Both the position numbers and the translations under genes were made by a program. Shown piece after piece: positions 8,201-12,988 of a stretch of 16,763 nucleotides of DNA (position 1 is the stretch's first letter; the number at the start of each line of letters is the position of its first letter). The notes beneath the pieces are model-generated. The model worked only from the letters and a program-made list of their open reading frames with translations. It had not been told where the DNA came from and did not search any database. This stretch comes from Kiritimatiellia bacterium. GTDB taxonomy: Bacteria > Verrucomicrobiota > Kiritimatiellia > RFP12 > UBA3636. The stretch covers positions 1 to 16,763 of the forward strand of contig JAFPUX010000456.1 of NCBI GenBank assembly GCA_017413145.1. The letters run 5' to 3'.

Positions 8201-8362
8201 AGCTACAACGCGATCAACCTCTGCAAGCGCTACGCCAAGGAGGCGATCACGCTGCGCACCGCCTACGCGCACGACGCGCACAAGCTCATCCCGATCCTCG
8301 GGCCCGAGGAGGGCGCCGAGGGCGAGGGCGGCGCGGAAGGCGACGACGGGGCGACGTTCTAG
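5210..8362 (+). CDS. Transmembrane Ser/Thr protein kinase with N-terminal zinc ribbon
   Basis: This 1050-residue protein opens with a four-cysteine ribbon (CPAC at 21-24, CPAC at 41-44). A full kinase domain follows at about 57-315: glycine loop GSGGMG 64-69, VAIK lysine 86, helix-C Glu105, HGDVKPEN 178-185 with catalytic Asp180, DFG at 198-200 and APE at 221-223. The Arg before the catalytic Asp is Gly, so it is a non-RD kinase. Next come an Ala/Pro-rich linker, two GPDGKPV units (435-449), a lysine run and one membrane segment (461-482). The positive charges place the kinase in the cytoplasm and about 570 residues outside. That outer part has coiled coil near 487-540, a Pro/Ala tract, a very charged helix near 773-860 and a C-terminal region I cannot name. 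The start lacks a good Shine-Dalgarno sequence. luxS follows after 21 nt. Confidence 0.9.
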   Translation: MSDQPDTTPQIEYDRLDNMNCPACGALVDLAGIEPFSTIECPACKAAVEVPAKFAHFRLLKKLGSGGMGTTFLAEDEGLDRKVAIKVMQNFMAGDPKAFDTFKNEAQSAAKLNHPHVAQVYSFGREKDIPYLEMELVPGGDLSKFIADGTVLDPAFVIRVGMEIAEGLKAAEEGGLFHGDVKPENILFDENMNAKLVDFGLASRATQGKSDELWGTPYYIAPEKVQKKMNSARSDIFSLGATLYHAIAGKPPFDGADAVEVIKARFKGPAKPLDQVRPGVEPEVARIVTRMMYSDLFQRYPNYNSLIGDMKKYLAGVPKLRKQGPKAAVSALTRKNATGLVEAEGAAAAAPQPSGSKKKFVITKGSMEAAEARKQMEDAAAAASGSAADGTPSQKSGGKIVLKKHGGSVLGPLPKEEGAPGAPAPEAEVEEPVLGPDGKPVIGPDGKPVMKKKKKKSGKGCLIAILVCLGLLVAGTVTGISMYRSKMRRQAARLSELRDEAARVEREYASLPAKIDRHLGKIRAVDAEAAKIVEGINDLCEKAAGARFEVPDLEPDLPPEVDPSAEIISATGGGEGGEGATNAPPATVIDTSGAPAPAEAAAPAPAPEPPKPKARKRSAFKVLAEMYAEENGYELAIAEDLLRQEAKANGKTSEDFARDALKAGGIEIGDDGELVEAEPSGDGGEASYGVVDGGGGASAEQDPSNHPYFGMVDNMLWGPVREIRENMRRCERLAAREGVVFEPVPPVETMSIAFKAKEAMLLEAIDVRKGAVTAREDLVKQARTLSRKSDDALKALRSKRKDLEREGKRYQGERERRLKAEREEREAREAEERARQAEISRQAVASEEVSRVRSVAEKFKPRVVAFEYDGFIEALQKMEKELSQPESREELRWTMERVQRVKDLRAWIIGDLRKNGMLRFGYQNKYDIQGVTSNGRELLMPPPKPNVQIAKLETKDWLELIRKLIEKRSPERRALNTMERGELYLNAALFCYLHGGDSYNAINLCKRYAKEAITLRTAYAHDAHKLIPILGPEEGAEGEGGAEGDDGATF

Positions 8363-8383
8363 CCCGCGGACGGAGTCCGGACG

Positions 8384-8929
8384 ATGAAAGGCAAGGGCAA
8401 GCCGGCGGCAAAGGCGGACGAGGTCGGGCTGATCGCTTCGTTCCAGGTGGACCACACACGCATCGGGTACGGCATCTTCGTGAGCCGCCGCGACCGGGTG
8501 GGGGACGCGTTCCTGACCACGTTCGACGTCCGCATGAAGCGGCCGAACGCCGAGCCGGCGATCCACCCAAACGCCATGCACACGATCGAGCACGTGGTCG
8601 CGACCTACCTGCGCAACTCGCCGTTCCGCGACCATGTCGTGTACTGGGGGCCGATGGGCTGTCTGACGGGGTTCTACTTCCTCACGAGCACGGAGCACGA
8701 GATCATGCCCCGCGAGATCGAGCGGCTGGTGCGCGCGGCGTTCCGCCACCTGGCGAACTACCGCGGCCCGGTGCCGGGCGCCACGCCCGTGAACTGCGGC
8801 AACTACCTCCTCCACGACCTCCCGACGGCGAGGCTCGAGGCGCGGGCGTTCCTCGCGAAGGAGTGGTCGTTCGAGTACCCGCCCGCCCGGCGCGTCCGGG
8901 CGGGCTCGCGCACGTTCTACGACGCCTGA
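8384..8929 (+). CDS. luxS: S-ribosylhomocysteine lyase
   Basis: This 181-residue enzyme splits S-ribosylhomocysteine into homocysteine and DPD, the precursor of autoinducer-2, in the activated methyl cycle. The LuxS fold is recognisable from SFQVDHTRI (19-27), RMKRPN (50-55) and AMHTIEH (64-70). Metal ligands are His66, His70 and Cys138 (NCGNY), and the catalytic residues are Glu69 and Cys93 (GPMGCLTGFY). All essential residues are present, so it should be active. It is slightly longer than usual, with a Lys/Gly-rich start of about 14 residues and an Arg-rich tail. GGAG at 8372-8375 supports the ATG. It sits 21 nt after the kinase and 25 nt before the unknown protein, suggesting one transcript. 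Confidence 0.95.
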   Translation: MKGKGKPAAKADEVGLIASFQVDHTRIGYGIFVSRRDRVGDAFLTTFDVRMKRPNAEPAIHPNAMHTIEHVVATYLRNSPFRDHVVYWGPMGCLTGFYFLTSTEHEIMPREIERLVRAAFRHLANYRGPVPGATPVNCGNYLLHDLPTARLEARAFLAKEWSFEYPPARRVRAGSRTFYDA

Positions 8930-8954
8930 CCGCGCCGATCCGGAGCCGCCCCCG

Positions 8955-11084
8955 ATGCCCGACGCGATCCAGACCTTCCTGCGCAACCTCGCCGCCGGCG
9001 CGACGCGCCGGGCGGAGACCGTCTCCACCTCGGCGTGGGGGCGCTCCCGCTCGTTCGAGTGCTTCGACCTGTTCGACGACACGTTCGTCTTCGAGGAGGG
9101 CATCCTCGACAGCCTCGAGAACAAGGACTCCGTCGTCCTCGTCCCCAAGGCCGCGCTGCGGCGCGGGGGCGTCGGGCCGGACGGCGCGCGCGTCTTCGGC
9201 AACGTCATGACCGTCGCCTCCGGCAACCACGCCGTGACGAGCCTGCCGCTGCTGGACGGCCGCTTCTGGGGCCTCTCCGACCTCTCGCCGGAGGAGCAGT
9301 CCGACGCGCTCGCGCGCAAGCTCGTCTGCGCGAACGTCGTCGGCGACACCTTCGAGCTCTCGCAGCGCGGCGTCTCCACCGCGGACCTCGTGGAGATGGA
9401 CGACTGGCTCCTCGCGCTCGGCTTCCCGATGCGGCGCGTCGTGCTCGCGGACCGCGTGGACGAGACGATCGAGTTCTACGCGCACCGCGGCCAGGAGTGG
9501 CGCATCAAGCCGCTCGCGTGGACGCTCGGCGAAATGGAGCAGGCGCTGCGGTCGTCCGTCTCGCGCATCCACTCGCCCATCCGCTACTACCACAACGTCC
9601 GCGGCGTCCACTTCCTCACCTACGCGAACTTCCGCCGCTGGGGCGCCCTGCTCCGGACCGACCCGGAGGGCTTCCTCCAGGGCCTGCGCGAGCTGTGCGG
9701 GACCACGACCGGGCAGCCCGTCTGCAACCTGCTGCTCCCGAAGTACCAGAAGCACCACGAGATCGAGTTCTTCGGCATGGCGGCCGGCGTCGCGGCGCAG
9801 ACGCTCGTCCCCGCGACGCTCGAGTTCTGGGGCCACGCCGCCGACCTCGACCCGGCCGACCCGCGCGCCGTCGCGGACGCCGCGGAGCGCTTCGCCGCGC
9901 TGGACGACGCGTTCCGCTCGCGCCTGGCCGACCCGGCGTTCGCGGACGAGTCGTCGCCGAAGTTCCTCGAGACGGTCTACCGCTACCTCAACGGCGCGAT
10001 CTACCAGGACGAGCACGACTCGCTCTCGCGCGCGTTCGACGACCTGCGCACCGCGCTGCCCGGCGCGACCTTCTCGCTCGGCAACCGCTACACCCACGAG
10101 GGCGCGGACGCCCGCACGCTCGCGATCCTCGACTCCCTCGAGAAGGGCATCAGCCACGGCGACCGCATCGAGTACGTGAACGTCTACGAGATCCGTTCCG
10201 TCACCGAGCGGGTGCGCCTCGGCCTCGGCAAGACGCGCGAGATCGTCTACAAGACGATGTGGAGCCCGCTGCCGCAGCGGCTCGTCGAGAAGCGCCTCGC
10301 GCGCCGCAGCACCGGCTACGGCGCCTACACGCTCGCGCGCATCGAGGCCTTCCGCGCGCTCGGCATCTCCTACGGGCGCCACCGCCTGCTCGCCCGCAAC
10401 GACGGCGCGACGGGCGACGTGCACTACTTCACGCGCTCGCGCTACCCCGGCACGCCCTTCAGCCAGCTGCCGCAGTCGAGCTTCTACGACCGCGACGAGC
10501 GGACCGGCTCCTACAACCCGGAGCGCGAGAGCGCGGACATCGTCCGGGCGACCATCCTGCTCATGGGCGGCGCCGCCGCCGAGAACCTCGTTCTCAAGAA
10601 GTTCACCAAGGAGGGCTCCGCCCGCTTCGCCGAGGGCAAGGAGATCGTCGAGTTCGGCTTCGACATCCGCTACGGCAAGGAGATGCCGCTGCGCATCCGC
10701 CTCTGCTCCGTGCGCGGCACGCTCGGCTGGCCGGACCTCTCGCAGACGGACGAGAACCTCGCCAAGTGCTTCGACTTCTACCTCGGCGTCTACGCGGGCG
10801 TCGCCGCCGGCTACGCCCGGCGCCACCCGGTGCTGGACGCGTGGGCCGTCGCGGACGCCTTCTGGGAGGGCTTCGCCTCGCGCACGCGCGTGCTCCATTG
10901 GAACTACGTGGGCCGGCGCGAGCAGTTCGACTCCTTCTCGCCGCGGCTTTTCGGCGACTACCGCTTCAAGGAGAAGTGGACCTTCGCCCTCTGGGCGCTC
11001 GCCAAGCAGCGCGAGCGTCTCGACGAGCTCGGCGAGCTCTTCCGCGTGAAGTTCCAGAGTCTCTTGGACGCCCCCGAAGGGTAG
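8955..11084 (+). CDS. Large soluble protein of unknown function downstream of luxS
   Basis: I do not recognise this 709-residue protein. It has no signal peptide and no membrane segment, and it is rich in Arg and aromatic residues, which suggests a folded cytoplasmic protein. Notable stretches are an aromatic N-terminal patch (FECFDLFDDTFVFEEG, 34-49), PIRYYHNVRGVHFLTYANFRRWG (208-230), LPKYQKHHEIEFFG (261-274), SLGNRYTHEGADARTLAILDS (374-394), HYFTRSRYPGTPFSQLPQSSFYDRD (490-514) and EIVEFGFDIRYG (563-574). No P-loop, metal-site signature or repeat stands out. The start follows GGAG about 9 nt upstream. It is 25 nt after luxS and points at the convergent minus-strand gene 20 nt away. Codon use matches its neighbours, so it looks like a long-resident gene, not a recent arrival. 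Confidence 0.85.
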   Translation: MPDAIQTFLRNLAAGATRRAETVSTSAWGRSRSFECFDLFDDTFVFEEGILDSLENKDSVVLVPKAALRRGGVGPDGARVFGNVMTVASGNHAVTSLPLLDGRFWGLSDLSPEEQSDALARKLVCANVVGDTFELSQRGVSTADLVEMDDWLLALGFPMRRVVLADRVDETIEFYAHRGQEWRIKPLAWTLGEMEQALRSSVSRIHSPIRYYHNVRGVHFLTYANFRRWGALLRTDPEGFLQGLRELCGTTTGQPVCNLLLPKYQKHHEIEFFGMAAGVAAQTLVPATLEFWGHAADLDPADPRAVADAAERFAALDDAFRSRLADPAFADESSPKFLETVYRYLNGAIYQDEHDSLSRAFDDLRTALPGATFSLGNRYTHEGADARTLAILDSLEKGISHGDRIEYVNVYEIRSVTERVRLGLGKTREIVYKTMWSPLPQRLVEKRLARRSTGYGAYTLARIEAFRALGISYGRHRLLARNDGATGDVHYFTRSRYPGTPFSQLPQSSFYDRDERTGSYNPERESADIVRATILLMGGAAAENLVLKKFTKEGSARFAEGKEIVEFGFDIRYGKEMPLRIRLCSVRGTLGWPDLSQTDENLAKCFDFYLGVYAGVAAGYARRHPVLDAWAVADAFWEGFASRTRVLHWNYVGRREQFDSFSPRLFGDYRFKEKWTFALWALAKQRERLDELGELFRVKFQSLLDAPEG

Positions 11085-11094
11085 CCCCGAAGGG
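11072..11094. repeat. Short direct duplication spanning a stop codon
   Basis: CCCCGAAGGG occurs at 11072-11081 and again at 11085-11094, with the TAG stop of the unknown gene exactly between the copies. It lies in the 20-bp gap between two convergent genes. Confidence 0.6.
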
Positions 11095-11104
11095 CGCGCG
11101 GAGG

Positions 11105-12427
11105 CTACGGCAGCCGGAGGCGGAAGGAGAGGAACGCCTTGCGCCAGGGGAAGGAGAAGGAGCCCTTGCGCGTGACGTCGCCGTCCGCGACGAGGAGCAG
11201 CACGCGCGAGCCGTCGGCGAGCTCCGGGCCGAGGGTCATGCCCTCGTAGTTGGAGCGGCCGGTCAGACCACGCCAGATCAGCGTCTTCGCAAGGACCGGC
11301 GGCCGCGCGGCGGCCGCCGGGCTTGCGAGGGACGGGGGCGGCTGCGCCTCCCCCGAACCCCCTCCGGCGGGACGAGACTCCGCGGACTCCGCGAACTCCG
11401 CGTGAGATTCAACCTCCGCGCCCTCCGCGTGGAGCGGGTCGACCAGGTAGATCGAGATCGCGATGAGCGAGCCGCGGGGGTCGGAGTCGCCCCGCGTGCG
11501 GAAACCGTAGGAGCGCTCCAGCGCGAGCAGGCGGCCGTCCGGCAGCGCGCAGAGCTCCGCGAGGCCGTTGAACGGCGCGGGCAGGTGCGGCAGCGACGTC
11601 CCCGTGGCGGGGTCGAGTTTGTAGAACCGGAAACCAGGCTCCGCCGGCAGAGCCGGCGGAGCTTGCTTGGAGGATGCAAAGCCCGGAACGGGGAGAAAAC
11701 TGCAGACGGGCAGTCCGTAAAGGCGGACAAGAGCGCCGTGCTTCGCCGTCGGTTCGGGGCCGTCTTCGGGGAGCGGGCCTTCGTTCGCCGTCCAGAGGAT
11801 GCGGCCGTCGGCGGAAAGGGCGAGGGCTTCGAGCGCGAGGTTGGGGCGGCAGCGCCGGAGCGGGGCGGGAACGGGAAGGGCGGTCCAACCCGGACCGCTC
11901 GTGTCGAAGGCGGCCGTCGCCCAAACGGCCGGGCCGCGTTCGTCGGACGCGAAGAGCATCGGTACCGTTCCGTCCGCAACGGGACAGGCGCCGCAGGCGA
12001 TGCCCTCCAGATCGGCCGCGCCATGAATCGCGCCCGCCGGCGAAACGACCGCGTTCGTGATCGCGCCGGTTTCGCGGTCGATGCCGATCGTCGCGGAATG
12101 GAGTCGCCCGCCGGAGTCTTCGACAAGCGCATAGAGGTCGGACCACAAGGGTTCGAGGCCGGGCGTGTTCCCGCGCCACGCGATGCCGGAGAGGCCCTCG
12201 GGGGCGGAGTCGGGGAGATCGAATTCGCCGACGAGCTCGAGCGACGGGAGGGATGAGTGACGAGTGGCGAACGACGAGTGACGAGTGTCCGGGAAAAGCT
12301 GCGTGATACCGGCCCACGGGTCGGCGGGCGCGGCGGGGTCGTCTTCGTCGAAGCCGAAATCGTCCCCGGGCGCGGAAAGGCCGCAGCACAGGGCCGAAGC
12401 GAGCAGGACGGAGACGGCCGGCTTCAC
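11105..12427 (-). CDS. Secreted protein with phytase-like esterase domain
   Basis: This 440-residue protein opens with a signal peptide (hydrophobic residues 4-18, likely cut near Ala19) followed by a short acidic linker. The rest resembles the esterase-like domain of phytase family (Pfam PF13449), a beta-propeller-like secreted domain: LELVGEFDLP (63-72), EGLSGIAW (77-84), DLEGIACG (139-146), ASDERGPAVWA (160-170), ALEALALSADGRILWTANEGPLP (198-220), GLAELCALPDGRLLALERSYG (288-308) and NYEGMTLGPELADGSRVLLLVADGD (393-417). The substrate is unknown. The start codon is GTG, 21 nt after the ACT-domain gene stop. It has no clear Shine-Dalgarno sequence but directly precedes the signal peptide. Loops between conserved blocks hold repeat-derived peptides at about 47-58, 256-264, 333-351 and 367-381, each matching a DNA repeat or palindrome listed separately. 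Confidence 0.8.
   Translation of the reverse strand: MKPAVSVLLASALCCGLSAPGDDFGFDEDDPAAPADPWAGITQLFPDTRHSSFATRHSSLPSLELVGEFDLPDSAPEGLSGIAWRGNTPGLEPLWSDLYALVEDSGGRLHSATIGIDRETGAITNAVVSPAGAIHGAADLEGIACGACPVADGTVPMLFASDERGPAVWATAAFDTSGPGWTALPVPAPLRRCRPNLALEALALSADGRILWTANEGPLPEDGPEPTAKHGALVRLYGLPVCSFLPVPGFASSKQAPPALPAEPGFRFYKLDPATGTSLPHLPAPFNGLAELCALPDGRLLALERSYGFRTRGDSDPRGSLIAISIYLVDPLHAEGAEVESHAEFAESAESRPAGGGSGEAQPPPSLASPAAAARPPVLAKTLIWRGLTGRSNYEGMTLGPELADGSRVLLLVADGDVTRKGSFSFPWRKAFLSFRLRLP
11287..11328. repeat. 42-bp two-step palindrome inside the phytase-like gene
   Basis: Outer arms TCGCAAG (11287-11293) and CTTGCGA (11322-11328) enclose inner arms CCGGCGGCC (11296-11304) and GGCCGCCGG (11312-11320) around a 7-nt loop. 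The element codes for residues 367-381, an Ala/Pro-rich loop between conserved parts of the protein. Confidence 0.65.
11376..11429. repeat. Period-9 tandem array, unit NMCTCCGCG, inside the phytase-like gene
   Basis: Six 9-bp units in phase run from 11376: GACTCCGCG twice, AACTCCGCG, a divergent TGAGATTCA, ACCTCCGCG and CCCTCCGCG. On the coding strand it reads as the peptide AEGAEVESHAEFAESAE, at about residues 334-350. A period of nine keeps the reading frame. Confidence 0.8.
11638..11662. repeat. Perfect 10-bp-arm palindrome inside the phytase-like gene
   Basis: Arms GCTCCGCCGG (11638-11647) and CCGGCGGAGC (11653-11662) flank the loop CAGAG. The element encodes APPALPAEP, residues 256-264, in a loop between VCSFLPVPGF and GFRFYKLDP. 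Both this element and the palindrome at 11287 are followed by GCTTGC on the plus strand. Confidence 0.75.
12255..12289. repeat. Period-7 tandem array, unit GAGTGAC, inside the phytase-like gene
   Basis: Five heptamers follow one another: GAGTGAC, GAGTGGC, GAACGAC, GAGTGAC, GAGTGTC. Read on the minus strand the array gives the protein repeat TRHSSFA-TRHSSLP, between the signal peptide and the conserved domain. This is the third period-7 array in the window, with its own unit. Confidence 0.85.
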
Positions 12428-12448
12428 GGGGAAACGAACCGCGCGGCC

Positions 12449-12868
12449 TCAGGCGAATCCGCGGAGCAGGGCGAAGCCGGCGGCTTCGAGCGCCTTCTCG
12501 GCCTCTTCGGTCTTGTCGAAGCGGAAGACGAGGACGGCCTTGTCGCCCGAGCGGACGGAGAAGGCGTACATGTATTCGATGTTGGCGCCGGTCGTGTCGA
12601 TCACGTCGAGGACCTTGGCGAGCGTGCCGGGCTCGTCGCCGGCCGCGATTGCGACGACGTCGCGCACGTTCACGCCGAACCCGGCGGCCTTGAGCAGGTC
12701 GCGCGCGGCGTCGGTCTTGTCGACGAGCAGGCGGACGATGCCGAAATCGGACGTGTCGGCGAGCGAGAGCGACGCGATGTTGACGCCGCCGTCGGTGAGC
12801 GCGTGGCAGACGCTGGCGAGGCGTCCGGGCTTGTTCTCGAGGAAGAGGGAGATCTGGGGGAGGGGCAT
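12449..12868 (-). CDS. Tandem ACT-domain amino-acid-binding protein
   Basis: This 139-residue protein consists of two ACT domains and nothing else: residues 3-70 (QISLFLENKPGRLASVCHALTDGGVNI) and 72-139 (VAIAAGDEPGTLAKVLDVIDTTGANIEYMYAF). ACT pairs bind amino acids and act as regulatory modules. Stand-alone proteins of this type are often annotated as ACT-domain proteins linked to amino-acid metabolism, but the ligand and partner here are unknown. The start is supported by AAAGGA (12875-12880 on the plus strand), 6 nt upstream. A longer open frame extends upstream to 13549 but runs through the promoter region and into the ABC gene, so it is rejected. It is the first gene of a minus-strand pair with the phytase-like gene. 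Confidence 0.9.
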   Translation of the reverse strand: MPLPQISLFLENKPGRLASVCHALTDGGVNIASLSLADTSDFGIVRLLVDKTDAARDLLKAAGFGVNVRDVVAIAAGDEPGTLAKVLDVIDTTGANIEYMYAFSVRSGDKAVLVFRFDKTEEAEKALEAAGFALLRGFA

Positions 12869-12891
12869 GTCGTGTCCTTTCGTTTGCCGGC

Positions 12892-12920
12892 AGTCTACCA
12901 CAACCGCTCCGCCGGTGGAA
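12892..12920 (-). promoter_or_regulatory. Promoter of the ACT-domain gene
   Basis: On the minus strand a -10 box TAGACT (12892-12897) lies 17 bp from a weak -35 box TTCCAC (12915-12920). Transcription would start near 12885, giving a leader of about 17 nt that still holds the Shine-Dalgarno sequence. It diverges from the ABC promoter, with 21 bp between the -35 boxes. Confidence 0.5.
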
Positions 12921-12941
12921 GCAAAATTGCGCGGCAGGCTC

Positions 12942-12970
12942 TTGCGCGCGGGAGCGTTTTCGGGTAGACT
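12942..12970 (+). promoter_or_regulatory. Sigma70-type promoter of the ABC exporter operon
   Basis: A -35 box TTGCGC at 12942-12947 and a -10 box TAGACT at 12965-12970 are separated by 17 bp. Transcription would start near 12977, only about 12 nt before the ATG at 12989, and no Shine-Dalgarno sequence is visible. The spacer GCGGGAGCGTTTTCGGG closely resembles that of the promoter at 16566. Confidence 0.7.
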
Positions 12971-12988
12971 CCGGGAAAAAGCCCGCCG

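Noticed and set aside
5054..9379. Very long minus-strand open frame (over 1400 codons) opposite the kinase and luxS
   Set aside because: The strong GC bias at third codon positions removes stop codons from antisense frames. The translation is an Arg/Ala/Val/Leu-rich string with no domain, while the plus strand has clear families.
8955..11084. Possible degenerate kinase fold in the unknown protein, from ENLVLKK followed by EIVEFGFD near residues 543-570
   Set aside because: The order vaguely recalls an N...DFG arrangement, but the catalytic Asp and a glycine loop are missing. I would not assign it without a structure search.
11069..11096. Bidirectional terminator between the convergent genes
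   Set aside because: Only 5-bp arms (CGCCC and GGGCG) with an 18-nt loop and no T-run on either strand; too weak to call.
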